From contig JAPTYO010000002.1 of the NCBI GenBank assembly GCA_036873135.1, positions 33,223,452-33,287,451 on the forward strand: a DNA stretch of 64,000 nucleotides, given 5' to 3'. Source of the DNA: Clarkia xantiana subsp. parviflora (taxonomy: Eukaryota > Streptophyta > Magnoliopsida > Myrtales > Onagraceae). A program made the position numbers and the translations under genes. Positions 9,419 to 21,719 of this stretch are shown one piece after another. Positions within the stretch are counted from its first letter, which is position 1. Every line of letters begins with the position of its first letter. The notes under the pieces are model-generated. The model was not told the origin of the DNA and did not search any database. It was given only the letters and a program-made list of their open reading frames with translations.

Positions 9419-12400
9419 GCCCGAGAATTGATCGATCTGTTGAAGGAATTCAAGGAGCTGTTTGCCTGGTCCCCGAGTGACATGCCAGGGATCAGCCCCG
9501 ATGTGATTACACACGAGCTGAATATTGATCCCGCGACTAAGCCAATTACACAGAAAAGGCGCCCGATGGGTGCCGACAAGAAAATCGCGATCCAGCAAGA
9601 GGTGGGCAGGTTGCTCGATGCTGGATTCATTAAGGAGCTCCGATTCCAGACCTGGGTCGCCAACCCTATCCTGGTGAAGAAGAGCAATGGCAAGTGGCGG
9701 ATGTGTGTCGATTTCCGCGACCTGAACAAGGCATACCCGAAGGATTGCTATCCGCTCCCGAGGATTGACCAGCTGGTGGATGCTACATCGGGACATGAGT
9801 TGCTGAGCTTTATGGATGCCTATTCCGGCTACAATCAGATCAAGATGTCCAAGGAGGACGCCCCCATACCGCCTTTTATGCTGATAGCGACATCTATCAT
9901 TATGATGTTATGCCCTTTGGATTGATCAATGTAGGTGCAACTTACCAAAGGATGGTGAATAAGCTGTTTGGGGATATGTTGGGGAAAACAATAGAGGCCT
10001 ATGTGGAAGACATGCTGGTGAAGTCCCGATAGGCCGAGGATCATGTTCACAACTTGGCCACAGCATTCGAGCGAATGAGGCTTCATCAAGTTCGCTTGAA
10101 TCCGACCAAGTGTGCCTTCGGAGTACACTCAGGGAAGTTTCTGGGCTTCATGGTGAGCCAGAGGGGAATCGAGGTGAACCCTGAGAAGCTAAAGGCAATC
10201 GAGGAGATGAAGTCCCCGACGAACCATCGGGAGGTGCAGGTGTTGAATGACCGACTGGCCGCGATGAATCGCTTCCTGTCTAAGGCAAGCGACCGATCCA
10301 TGCCGTTCTTTGAAGTGCCGAGGGCCAATAAGAAGTTCGAGTGGACTGCCGAGTGCGAGGAGGCGTTCCAGGCACTCAAGCAGCACCTCCGCACCCTCCC
10401 GCCGTTGGCGAAGCCCATCCCAGGCGAGCCACTCTATCTGTATTTAGCTGTTTCTGAATTTGCTATTAGCTCTGTCTTAGTGAAAATTGTAGAGGGTAGC
10501 CAAGTCCCCGTCTATTATGTAAGCAAGGCACTCGCCAAATCTGAAATTAATTATCCCGCCGTTGAGAAGTATCTCTATGCGTTGATTGTTACTGCTCGGA
10601 AGCTGAGGCCTTACTTCCACGCGCATGAGATTACCGTTTTGACGAGTCAGCCCTTGAAACATTTTTTGAACCGACCTGATGCGTCGGGGAGATTAGTGAA
10701 ATGGGCAGTCGAGCTTAGTGAGTTCCGCATTCACTATGCTCCGAGAACGGCTATTAAGGGCCAGGCGTTGGCGGATTTCATAGCAGAGTCTACAGCCCCC
10801 GATCTAGAAGAAACGGGCCCTGTAGAGGGGGCAACTGTGGAAGTCCCGATAACAGAGCAACCAGAACAGCCCGACACCGAAAATACTTGGGAGATGTATA
10901 CCGATGGCTCCTCAAATTCAGAAGGATCGGGAGCAGGTTTCGTACTGATACCACCAAACAGAGGTGAGCCCCTCCGATATGCCTTGGCCTTGACATTTAG
11001 GGCCACCAACAATGAAGCTGAATATGAGGCTCTCATCACTGGCCTCAATATTGCTAAAGGAACGGGAGTTGGTCACTTAAAGATGAAGTGTGATGCTAGC
11101 CTGATCGTGAACCAAGTCCAGGGCGGTACGAAGCGAAAAGCCCGATGATGAGAAAGTATCTTTGCGAGGTGCAAACCCTGAAGGAGAGTTTCAAGAGCTT
11201 CGATATTGAGCCGATCCCGAGGGAGGATAATGCAGAAGCAGACGCCTTAAGCAAGTTCGCCTTGGGGGCACCCCTTGATGAAAGTCGGAAGGTGCATTTC
11301 TTGGAGAATGTGATCTTGTCAACCACCGATCAATCGGAGGTATGTGCCATTGAGATCAGATCGGAGGAGCCTACTTGGATGACCCCGATAGCCGCGTATC
11401 TGACTACGGGGGCAGTCCCCGATGATGAAGTGGCAGCCGGCAAAATATGCCGAATCGCGCCCAATTATGTGATGGTGGACAATCAGCTGTACAAAAAGGG
11501 GTATTTAACTCCTTATCTGAAATGTGTGGCCGAGCCCGACACAGCTCGGATCCTTAGGGAGGTGCACGAAGGATATTTGGCTTGTCATGAAGGGGCCCGA
11601 TCCATCGTGAGGAAAGTGCTGAACTTGGGCTATTACTGGCCCTCGATGAACAAGGAGGCAACGATGCTGGTCCGATCCTGTGACGCTTTACCAGAAGTAT
11701 GCCCCGAATATCGTGGCTCCAGTTGCCGATTTGACGTCCATCAAGAGTGCTTGGCCCTTCGCGCAATGGGGAATCGACTTGGTGGGACCCCTTCCAGTTG
11801 CAAAAGGTCAGTGCCGATATTTAATTGTGGCTATTGATTATTTCTCGAAATGGATAGAAGCTAAGGCATTGGCCAAGACAACGGGGAACCATATCCTCAA
11901 ATTTCTCCAGACCCATAACATATCCCGATACGGGATCCCCAAGGTGGTGATCAGCGATAACGGCCCCCCGTTTAACGGGGCCCAGTGGAAGGAGTACTTG
12001 GAGGAACTGAAAATTGAGAATCAGACAGCCTCTGTCTGTCATGCTCAAACCAATGGACAAGTGGAATCAGCCAACAAGATCGTGATGGATGGCCTGAAGA
12101 AGAGGGTCCATGCATTGAAGGGCAAATGGCTGGATGAGCTGGAAAATGTGCTTTGGGCTGTTAGAACAACACCCAAACGATCGACTGGGGAGACCCCGTT
12201 TGGTCTTGTTTATGGCACGGAAGCAGTTGCTCCCGTCGAAATAGTTGTGGCATACCATTGGACGAGGTACTATGAACCTTTATCGAATGATGAAATGAGG
12301 CGTCTGGACTTGGACTTGGTCGAAGAGAAGAGGCGGGGTGCCGAGGAGACCCAGGCTCAGATGCGCTTGGCAACAGCCCGATATTATAATCGACGAGTCA

Positions 12401-12609
12401 AGTCTCGACAGTTCTTTGTCGGGGAACTGGTCTGGCGTCGGAACGAATTTAAATTTTTGGATCGGATCAACAAGATGTCACCAAAATGGGAAGGACCCTA
12501 TAAGGTCGTGGGGATGCCAGCTCGGAATGCGTATAAGTTGGAAGACCTCGATGGCAATGTGTTGAAGCATTCTTTTAGTGGCGAACACTTGAAGAAATGT
12601 CATGTTTGA
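9419..12609 (+). pseudogene. pol: pol of element A: RT, RNase H, integrase (broken)
   Basis: Domains in order: RT, RT-side RNase H (gRH), a second RNase H (EMYTDGSSN, about 10890) and integrase. RT motifs include KWRMCVDFRDLNKAYPKD and YSGYNQIKM, then a frameshift in a C-run near 9861-9865. The catalytic box at 10000-10011 reads YVED instead of YVDD, so one metal-binding Asp is Glu, and TAG 10030-10032 follows. Further shifts occur near 11115-11130 (end of RNase H) and near 11685 (within the integrase zinc finger, whose HEGYLACHEG half is intact). The integrase core has WGIDLVGPL, ISDNGPPF and QVESANK, the three acidic positions. The reading ends at TGA after KKCHV. The enzyme cannot be functional as it stands. 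Confidence 0.9.
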
Positions 12610-12613
12610 TACT

Positions 12614-12895
12614 AAGTCGCCTTCAGTGGTGCAAGTTGTTTGTTAAGTCGCCTTCAGTGGTGCAAGTTATTTATTAAGTCGCCTTCAGTGGTGCAAGTTG
12701 TTTATTAAGTCGCCTTCAGTGGTGCAAGTTGTTTATCGTGTTGAGCCATCAATGAATAAAGAGGTTGCTTCCGACCAGACTATGCTAAGACTTATCATTC
12801 TAAGCATGCTTAAATCGCCTTAAGTGGCGTGGTTTCGCCTTAAGTGGCATGGTTTTGCCTTAAGTGGCGTAGTTAATTCACCTTAAGTGGTGCAG
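12614..12895. repeat. Two short tandem arrays between pol and the antisense gene of A
   Basis: A 31-bp unit (AAGTCGCCTTCAGTGGTGCA...) is repeated four times at 12614-12738. About 75 bp later there are four copies of a related 20-bp unit (CGCCTTAAGTGGCGTGGTTT-like, about 12812-12895). Both carry a CGCCTT(C/A)AGTGG core. They lie in the only space between two converging genes, where both transcripts would end. Confidence 0.85.
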
Positions 12896-12985
12896 CGATA
12901 ATCGGAACCAAAAGAGAATGATATTATAAAGATCTAGTAGGTTCACGACAAAGAAGGAAATTACAAGGATTCAAAAATAAAGCAA

Positions 12986-15916
12986 CTAAGCTTGATCCTT
13001 GGCAGCGTCGAGGGGAGCAGGGTCCACGAGGTCTGTGGTAGAAGGCTCCGTGATCGGAGGATCGGATCCTGGAAGATTGACTGCAGGAGGATCGGACCCT
13101 TGGAGGTCAGCCGGTGAAGAGTCGATTATCGGGGGATCAGTTGTTGGGAGATCTGCACTTGGAGGCTCCACCGCGCCTTCAACACCCGCAGCCCCCTCGG
13201 GGGTGTTGGCCCCGTCGCTCTCCTCAGAAAGGTTGAAATACCTCTCCGCGAAGGGGGCGAGAGTCTGAGACTTGGTGAAGTCGATGGCACCACCATACTC
13301 CAGATGGAGCTCTTCGAGAGCATTAAGCAGGGTGGTGTCCACCTCTGACGTACAGAACTTCACCGCATCCACTTGGAAAGCTTCGGAGCCCCGATAATCT
13401 TCCCATCCCTTGGCCTCAGCCTCGGCCAGCTTGGTGGGAAACTCAGCGAGTTCCCGCTCCATCTGCCGGGACCGATTGGCGAGAAGGACTTTCTCAGCCT
13501 CCAGCCCTGCCTTGGCATCCTCCAGGGCCTTCTTCTCGAGGACAAGCCTGTCCCGATCCTCCGCGCGCCCCTGCTGCTCTTCCTGGAGCTTTTGTCGCTC
13601 CTGCTTCAGCAGCCTCTCAAAGTCGTGGACCTGCCTCAGGAGGTCCCGAGTCTTCTGGTTAAGGAGGGCCTGCTCCTTAACCAACTTCCCCTTCGACGAC
13701 TCGGAGGCAGCCGGATCTTCCTTGAGCTTGGCCAAGGCCTCGGGGGCCGCCTTGGCACGCTCCTGCTCCAGGGCCTCCTCCAAGGCCAGGACATACCCGA
13801 AACAGCGGTGTTGGTCCGCTATTTCCTGTGAAGAAAAAGGGAAGAGGTCAGTACACGAAAATATTCTGCCTTATATGTATTAAGTGTAAAAACAGGAAAC
13901 CTTACCTCCACGCGACGAACGGCCATGGCGCGAATGTCCGCGTGGATGTCCTCTCGAGCCAAGGAGAGCGGAAGCTTCATAGATGGCGGAACTGAACCTG
14001 CCAGCAGGTGCAGACCCAGTTCCGATGATAAATCATCCCGACGCATCGGGACCCCCCGCAACGACTCGATCGGATTCCAAGGAGCCGCCGCCTGGTCGGG
14101 GGAGTAAAGCTGGTAGAAGCTCCCGTCCAAGGGGAGAGGGGGAACGACGCCCTGAGTGTCGGAGGTGCGGGCCTCCGAGCCGCCATGAGAACCCGCCGTC
14201 CCCTCGGGAGTCAGGCTCAAAACTGGCGAAAGCTGCTGCGCCGGAGAAGATGGAGGCAGCCCTTCGGGAGTCGGCTCCAGTGGGGTCTGCCTCGCCCCCC
14301 GACAACAAACCAGGGGCTGACCCTCGCTCGCCTCCTCAGAAGAGTGAGAGATGTCCAGGTCAACCACCCGACGGAACTGACCGTCCGTCGGGGCGTCTTC
14401 AGTCCCCGATCCTCCTGCGGCTGGAAGAGAAAGGAGGGGCTCTCCGACCTGGGCGTCGGAGGGTGGCACCTCCGCCGAAGCTCCAGCTCCCGATTGACCT
14501 GCAGCCGAAGGACGAGAAACTTCAAAAAGAAAATCAGGAAGTTAATCAACATCCTTACATCAGATGACGCGGCGGGAGAGATACTGGTCCTTCCCGTAAT
14601 AATTGTCGTAACCCGCTTTGAGGATGTGGAGAGTTTCTCCTTGCAGTATGCGTCTGATCCCTTCGATCCTGGCTCCCTTATCGGAGGGGATTAACTCCTT
14701 AGGAATACGCCTCCTGTACAATCGAATTTCTAAGCGGAGCTGTTTACCTTCCTCGGGAGTCTTGGTGTTGAAGATCTGCTCCATCTTCTCCACCCGGGCC
14801 CGCTTGATCTGCTCCGAGGTGGGAGGTGCCGACGAGGAGGCGGCCCTCTTTGAAGACTTCCTCTTCCTTGCGGGGCGTGGGACAGCATCAGTCTCCGCCT
14901 GCTTAAGCACGAGATTGGTCAGCAATGATACCTTCTTAGCTGCAAAGACGAAAATGAAAGTGCAGTCAGAATATTACTCAAGGAACGAGGTTAGAAGGGT
15001 CGTCGAAGAGTTGACCCTCGGAGACGACATCAAGGAGTCGGACCCCGGTCAGAACCAGGTCCCGCTCCCCGATGGAGTTGGCATCGAGGGGAGCGAAAGA
15101 GTCCCCCCAATGATAAAGCTGGATCCAGGGGAGAATCTGGAAATCCTCCTCGGAGTAAGTGTGAAAGGCGGGAGCAGGGTCCGCCTCAACCTCCCATCGG
15201 GGCCATGGGATGGAGCTGTTTCGGATGAAGAAATAATTCCTCTTCCAACCACTGTTGTCGGGCCCCGAGTCAGTGATGAGCCCCCGACCCTTGGCGACCT
15301 TCCAGGTGGCACTATTCCAGCTGTACCGAGAGAGCTGCGCCTTGCTCCATTTAGGCATCCGCGGGTAGAAGGCGCAGACCCCGACATCATTGCATTTCAT
15401 CCCGTAGAAGGTCCGGAAGAGTCGGAGGCTATAGGTCCACTGTTGGCGAAGACAGAGAACAAGGAAGGCATTCCACACACGGATGGCGTGGGGGGAGAAA
15501 GTAGTCGGATGTGTTTTGTAGTATTCACACATCTCGACTAAATTCCCGCAGAAGGGGAATCGGATCCCTGCCGATATTTGCTCGGTGGAGACAAATACCT
15601 CCCCTTTCCGGGGACGAGTGACCACAGGGTCACCCGGGACGCGAGGCCAAGGAAAAGGGAAGCGAGGCTCCCAGGTGGAAGTAATGCACCCCTCCCGGAG
15701 AGCTGCATCATAGGCGGTGTCTGAAATCTCATTACAAGCATAATCGAACTTGAAGGGCTTCCGCCCCCCGGAACTGGACTCACCGTCTGGAAAGTAATCA
15801 TGGCAAGAAAAGGTACAGTTGATTTCAGCAAAAGTTCGGGTAAGTTGATTGAGATAAAAGGAAAAACTATGCTAACAAGCTTTTTTGGAATCAAAGGAGG
15901 AAATCTTACCAGACAT
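12986..15916 (-). CDS. Five-exon antisense gene of element A (Transposase_28-like domain plus coiled coil)
   Basis: Proposed exons on the minus strand: 15916-15910, 15786-15016, 14939-14559, about 14498-13906, and 13825-12986; total about 860 residues. Introns 15909-15787 (123 bp), 15015-14940 (76 bp) and 13905-13826 (80 bp) are GT-AG and restore frame. The third junction is weak: TGA lies just before the best donor and the intron would be only about 60 bp. Exon 2 has a GIRFPFCGNL...FSPHAIRVWNAF segment matching the pattern of Pfam Transposase_28, 'putative gypsy type transposon'. Exon 3 has a basic, nuclear-signal-like RPARKRKSSKR; exon 4 is Ser/Pro/Glu-rich; exon 5 is a long coiled coil with a conserved tail. 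This is the antisense ORF known from Tat/Retand elements; its role is unknown. It is far better preserved than the element's pol. Confidence 0.75.
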
Positions 15917-16060
15917 GTTGAATCGGAGAAGAAAGGATGATCTTGATGGTCAAAGATCCTGGTCGCCGGAGTGTTGATCAGAAATAGAAAGGAGAGCTTG
16001 AGCTTTTGAAAACACAGAGAATGAAACGGTAGAGGAAAACTGAATAGTGCCAAGATTTGG

Positions 16061-16070
16061 GGTTTTATAG
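16061..16070 (-). promoter_or_regulatory. Candidate TATA box for the antisense gene of A
   Basis: The minus strand reads CTATAAAACC here, about 145 nt upstream of the proposed ATG at 15916 and outside the LTR. Spacing and sequence suit a stand-alone promoter facing opposite to the LTR promoter. This is inferred from sequence only. Confidence 0.45.
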
Positions 16071-16403
16071 GAGAGAGGTTAGCCAAAGAGGTGTTGCAAT
16101 CCGGACCGTTGAAGATGAAACGCCTCAACCTGAATCGTCGAAACACTAGAGACAAAACGGCTAGAAAGTGCTTTTTCAGAAAAAAACAGGCACGGGTACC
16201 CAAACCGTCGCTTCGTCACCTGCTGCATTTAATAGTTGAGTGACCGAGAAATCTTTTCGGATTCGGTGGTTATCCTCGGAATAGCGGGGAATCTTGGAGG
16301 AGGAGATCTGCTTCAGAAGATTTTTCGTAAAGTCCAAAGCCTCCGATGCCGATATCGGGAGGTCCGAAACTGGAAGACACGACGAACTGTAAGTCCCTCA
16401 TGT

Positions 16404-16415
16404 CTTGGGGGCAAA
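16404..16415 (+). other. Polypurine tract of A
   Basis: CTTGGGGGCAAA directly before the TGATGG start of the 3' LTR. B and C have nearly the same tract (CTCGGGGGCAAG, and its CGGGGGCAAG core), so the three elements are primed alike at plus-strand synthesis. Confidence 0.75.
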
Positions 16416-17104
16416 TGATGGGTTTCGATATAGCCGTTAGGCCCATTAACGGCGACTAAACGGCGAAGTAGGCCCACTAGGCCCCAGAAGAGGCTTAGAA
16501 GACCAATACGAGGGGACCCGACAAGGTCGGTCCCGATATATGAGCTGAACGCTCCCGATGATATGCCTTTAAGTAGGCCCCGATGATATGCCTTTAAGTT
16601 GGCCCCGACGATATGCCTTTAAGTAGGCCCCGATGATATGCCTTTGAGTGGGCCCCGATATTGAATCCCTGAGAATGTTGGCCCTGTCCCGATGACGAGG
16701 GGCCCCGAGCGGTGACCAAAGGAGATAACTCTGGAGTCCCCGACTTTCGTCGGGACTTGCCACCAGAGCACGAGGCCGAGAAACACGCCCACTATCAACA
16801 TAGTGGGGAAGTGGCTGGAAAAGACGGAACGTGGGTTACTGGCCGAGATAAACGGAACATGGCAGTTATCCCAACAGGTAACTGAGGTAACCCCTCCCCT
16901 ATATAAAGGAAGGAGTTACCTCAGGATTGATACGTTCACATACTTACATACTGATACTTGCTTGCCTGCATCGAGATACTCATTTAAGCATCGGAGAGGG
17001 ATTCTGGGTCACCGCCCGGTCTATCCCTTCTTGCAGGATTACTTGGAGCAAAGGAGTTCAGACTTCCGTCAAGAACGTGTCGGAGTTCCAACCGTGATCC
17101 AACA
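16416..17104 (+). repeat. 3' LTR of A
   Basis: 689 bp, TGATGG...CCAACA, the same length as the 5' LTR. Followed directly by the CAATT target duplication. Confidence 0.93.
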
Positions 17105-19569
17105 CAATTCATATTGAATTTGTACTTAGAATTGATGTGTTCCACATTTCGAGAAACTTGCGCTTTGCGTGCATGACTCATCAGCTTCTACCCGTGGTGA
17201 AATCATTTCGTTTCCAAAATTCAATTTAATCGGTTTCGCACATGTTCATCATTACGATTTAAATATTACATGGAGTACTAGCAATGAATTATAACTAAAT
17301 TCTTCGTTTTAGTTATCCAATCGATGGGGTTACAATGAATTGGAGTATGTGTAATCGTTTCATTTATTCGGCCTCTTGACTTGGCCAAAAATTTCGGTTC
17401 TTAAACCGTAGGTTTGGATTTTCGTTCGGATCGATCCTGTTGACTGGGTCGATTAATTGATAAGTAAATTGCACTTCGATCGAATTGACTTCAATCTCAA
17501 TAAAAATTTCTTTAATCAATCATCCGAAACTCAAATAACCATATTCAGCAATTCAAACGAACGATGGAATATGAAACGACAATGAATAGGTTCTTGATCT
17601 GAAGGTCACGTATTCGATCCATGCTCATCGCACAGATAGTCGAGAACTCTGAATCATGTCGAACACCACATCAGAACAAATTCATGAGTGAATAACATCG
17701 GATGATCTCTGTCTGAATAAAACCTTTTTACAGCTTTACGTACATGACAAACGAGGCGTAGTAGATACGCACTTTATCTACGTTTTTTGACCCACCAGAT
17801 ATTCGTTTATGACCTCTAGGGTCTTGTTCTCTTCACGATTTACGGAAATCAAGGTTGAATCCCTAGATGTCCTATGGTGATTTTTGAAGTTGGTTCCCCT
17901 CTTGCCTTTGTTACTGCGCTTGAATAGACTCAAGATATACTTAATTGATTCAATCAAGCAAGTGTGCCCCATCATCGTCACACAACCATTTAAGGGTATA
18001 CCTCTTCCATATGAGAAATATTCTCCTCCAAGTTGACATTTCATCCTAAAAGTCTAGAGCGGCTTTTACACCAGCATCCATGGAGAGGAAGTCATCATAC
18101 TCAACCAAAACATTTCTAGCTTCTACGTCATTGCTTCCATCGAAGAGGATGCAAATAAGACACCAAAGCTGTAACGTTGTGCGGTTGACATTGAAGTCTC
18201 ATTCAACCCCTTTGATCAAGGTTGAAAATATCACCATTAACGCTTTTAGATCATTTAAACAACCTACTCCCATGATTGGGATACGGACTACCGCATTCAT
18301 TCGTAGGTTTCCTCTCCGCTTTCAGAATCGCAGCAGAGAGGAGTTTAACACATACTTATTCCATTCGTCAAATCGCACGCCATTAAGATTGAGAGGAATA
18401 TAAAAATGCACTATACCAACCATTCACACATTGACAATCATTCATAAGAAGGGAGACAATAAAATTTTTGGAAAATGAATTGCGTACATCGGATATCTAT
18501 GAGATAGAAGGTAACAAATAATGATTCCTCAGACATCTAACCCAATCGACCGCCAGTACATCGAGGGAATGGGTATCGTGAAAGAGTTCGCATTACCATC
18601 GTCTTATTTCTAATAGATCAGTCTTTTAAAATGGTTTAATCTCTTTTACCGGAACGGGAGGTTTAAAGCACCCGATCTTGGCTTTCCCAAGGCCCTTTGA
18701 AAAAACGTTTTCGAGGATTTCTAGTTTGCACACACAATTCTACTACACAAGTAAATCATCATGCGCAGGTCACATCCACGAAACAAACCACTCATCATGC
18801 ATACGCGTCATGCGTCTAATGTTCCGAGGAACTCATGCTAGCATATATAATTCTACTTCCTAAGTAAATTATCACATGCTTGCATATCCTCCACGTTCAT
18901 GCATACGCATAATACGTGATCACACCATAACAAACATGCATATTTGGCGACTGATTTTTTTTTTCCGGTTTTAAAATATTTGGGATGACTTGCAATTCAT
19001 GCTATCAATCAAACATGCGTACTTTTAGACATGAATCCTAGGCAATTGCAACCATCACTGCATGTCTATCCTTGTGCGCAACTCATTAATTGAAATCCAG
19101 GGCACAACCCACAACATGTAATATCCAGCTAGCTTGACATAGTCAAGATGTCAGTTCTAAACATGCACTAATATCAATTAAATTGAAATTGCAATTCAGC
19201 CCACTAAATGACTCAGTCCAAAAATCATGCATTTCTGAGATCCATCCACATAATCGAAACTAGGCATCATGTTTAAACCTATAAGCACTGTGTAGGTAAT
19301 TTTAAAGTTCGAAAATATTTGGATTTAAAAAAAAAAAATGACCATCCTATTTTAAATTGACTTGGTTCGGTCCGGTTTTCAAATTCCGGTTCAGTCTATA
19401 CCAGTTCGGTTTAATCCGGTTCGGCCCGGTCCGGTTCTATTTGAAATAGTTCGGCAGGACCTGTTCAGTTTTAAAATAGGAATTCGGTTTGGTTCGACAC
19501 TCAAACTGGGTTGGTTCGACCCATGTTAGTTGCCCTGGTCCGACCCGACCCGAATGCGTTGGACCGATT
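17105..19569 (-). mobile_element. Copia internal region, minus orientation, host of A and of the hAT element
   Basis: Continues 5775-6329 across element A. On the minus strand it aligns with G's internal region (23560-25440) and with 48545-51270: shared blocks GACTATGTCAAGCTAGCTGG (near 19120), GCATGAGTTCCTCGGAACAT (near 18830), a GGCTTTCCCAAGG block (near 18685), and ATGGATGCTGGTGTAAAAGC (near 18075). The last lies in a decayed gag-like reading. No intact frame. The right end (about 19360-19569) is GGTTCGG-rich and is interrupted by the hAT element. Confidence 0.7.
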
Positions 19570-19732
19570 CAGGGACGAAGCCAGCACTCAAAATCAGGAA
19601 GGGTAAAACATATATATAATTATATATATATATATATATATATATAAATTACTAACTAAATATTCTATTGAAATATATATAAATACTTATTTTACCATAA
19701 AATAGAGAATTTGATTAAATTACAAACAACTT

Positions 19733-21719
19733 CTACAATTGTTGTCTACGAGTTTTCATATTCTGAAAGCATAACAAAATCTTTTCATTATCAATATTAG
19801 AAAATATCTCATTCTCAATAAGTGTAACCAAACAGTTATTCATCCATTCGTCACCCATCTTACTACGCAATCGGTTCTTCACAATATTTATGGCCGAGAA
19901 AACTCTTTCAACAGAAGTAGTGCTAACAGGCAATATCAATGCCAACTTTAACCGCAAATACACCAATGGGTACACAATATGTTTTTTCTTTTCAACCAAC
20001 TTTTGAGAGAGTTCGCCAATGCCTTTGAGATCTAGAAAATCAACGCTTGACTTCATGTCGAAGATAAACCTATCCAGTTGTTTGGAAAGAATATGAAGAT
20101 CAACCTCAGAAAAATCGGAAGGATAAAACTGGGCAAGACGAACCAACTTCTCCTTGTCAAAAGCTGCAAAAGAATCAGACGGGTTCAAACAAGCTACACA
20201 TAGAAGCAACTCGGTATTCACCTCATCGAAACGGTGATTGAGTTCTTGCAATTGCCAATCAATCACATCATTGAATAAATCAAATTGATAGTGATCATGA
20301 TTAGTCATCTTCTCCTTCTTTCACTCAGACGTTTTTCAGCTCCATAAACATCATCCATAGAAGGAATCGGAATATTGTTTTTCTCACAAAATGAAGAGAC
20401 ATCATCCATCAATAATCCCCACCCATCATCTCTCAAATGCTGCATCTGTTGTTTAACTACATTGACTAAAACCATAGCATTGAGAATATCCTGGTTTTTT
20501 CTTTGCAATTCAAGTGATAACTCATTGGCGATTGCCAATATTTGTATCATCAAGTGTAAAATGAATGCAAACTCAAACCCGGACATTATATTGATTAAGG
20601 AGCATGCTTCACGTTTTTGAGGTTGAAAATGTCCATCTTGCTCAATAAACTCGAGAACTTCAACTACTGAAGAGAACATCACAGACAGATTAGTCATCGA
20701 TCTATAATGAGAACTCCAACGTGTGTCGCCTCCTTTTTGAAGACCCCTCTCTTGATTCAAACCCGTACCACTTCAAATTTCACCACAAGAAAGTGATGCA
20801 ACCACTTTAAAACACTATTTTTCTCGAAGAAGATCTCTTCGCTTACATGAAGCTCCAACCATGTTGGTGATCATAGATATCGTATTAAAAAAATCAGCAA
20901 CTTGATTTTTTTTGAGTTACGGCCACAAGTGCTAGTTGCAACTGGTGAGAAAAACAATGAACATAATAAGTAGAAGGGTTCTCCTTCATAATCAAAGCTT
21001 TTAAACCATTCGACTCACTTTTCATGTTACTTGCTCCATCATAGCCTTGTCCATGCAGTCTCGATATGCATAGATTATGTTTTGAGAGTGATCCATCAAC
21101 CGCTGCTTTGAGTGTTAAGGCCTTCGTATCTCGAACACGTTCAATACCAAGGAAGTGCTCCACTACACGCCATTTTCTATCAACATATCTCAAAACAACT
21201 GCCATTTGTTCCTTTATCAACACGTCCCTAGATTCATCAATTAATATTGCAAAGGGTTAATCTCCAAGATCTTTATAATCTCATGAGTAGTCTCTATTTC
21301 CGATGCTTCAACAAGTTCTCTCTGAATATCAGGACAATGCATCTTCGCATTACGATGACAGCTCTTTACCGCGCAATGATATCCTCATTATGATCGCCAA
21401 GAAAACTCAAGAACTCACGGAAATTTCCTTTATTAAGAGATTTTTCACTTTCATCATTACCACGAAATGTTAATCCTGAACGAAGAAGAAACCGAACACA
21501 ATCAAGTGATGCAATTAGACGTATTCGGTATTCTTTCTGTAACTTACCATTCTTCGCATGGAAAACACTTGGAATGTGTTGTTTATGGTTCAACAAATCT
21601 TCACACTTGCTCCAAGCCTCATTATGAGCACTACCCATATCTCCAACATGATCACCAAATTTCTCCTTTTTCTTCCAATTAGTAAATCCTTCAACCTTAA
21701 AACGATATCCACCTCCTTG
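19733..21719 (-). pseudogene. hAT transposase, middle and C-terminal part
   Basis: Continuation of the reading that starts at 47168, interrupted by element G. Order: GFTNWKKKEKFGDHVGD (start of the DUF4371-type core), a stretch with HNEDI, then frame changes near 21366-21240. After these come LIDESRDVLIKEQMAVVLRY and the catalytic-core CISRLHGQGYDGASNM (21223-20894), with further damage near 20894-20760 and 20305. The dimerisation domain (20308-19733) has LRLKLALILPVSTTSVERVFSAI, typical of hAT C-termini; it is cited here only in part as LPVSTTSVERVFSAI. The protein belongs to the TTF-zinc-finger/ZMYM1-like hAT group. At least three frame lesions make it inactive. Confidence 0.9.

Larger units (their letters stand above)
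6330..17104 (+). mobile_element. Complete Tat/Retand-type Ty3/gypsy retrotransposon A
   Basis: 10,775 bp. Two LTRs of equal length (689 bp), primer site at 7020, polypurine tract at 16404, and a perfect 5-bp target duplication CAATT at 6325-6329 and 17105-17109. Order on the plus strand: gag, protease, RT, RNase H, integrase, then repeats. A large gene on the minus strand fills the space before the 3' LTR. That gag-pol plus antisense gene layout is characteristic of the Tat/Retand lineage. By eye the LTRs differ at about 14 positions (about 2%), so the insertion is fairly recent. gag-pol is broken in several places. Confidence 0.93.

Noticed and set aside
13373..14567. Plus-strand ORFs (152, 157 and 194 residues) opposite the antisense gene of A
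   Set aside because: Shadows of the minus-strand coiled-coil and Ser/Pro-rich exons. They have Leu/Ser-rich composition and no continuity with pol.
15538..16203. 221-residue minus ORF read as a single protein upstream of the Transposase_28-like exon
   Set aside because: Its first half is 5' untranslated sequence and intron. The alternative reading, ATG 15916 spliced to 15786, joins the conserved domain in frame with GT-AG borders.
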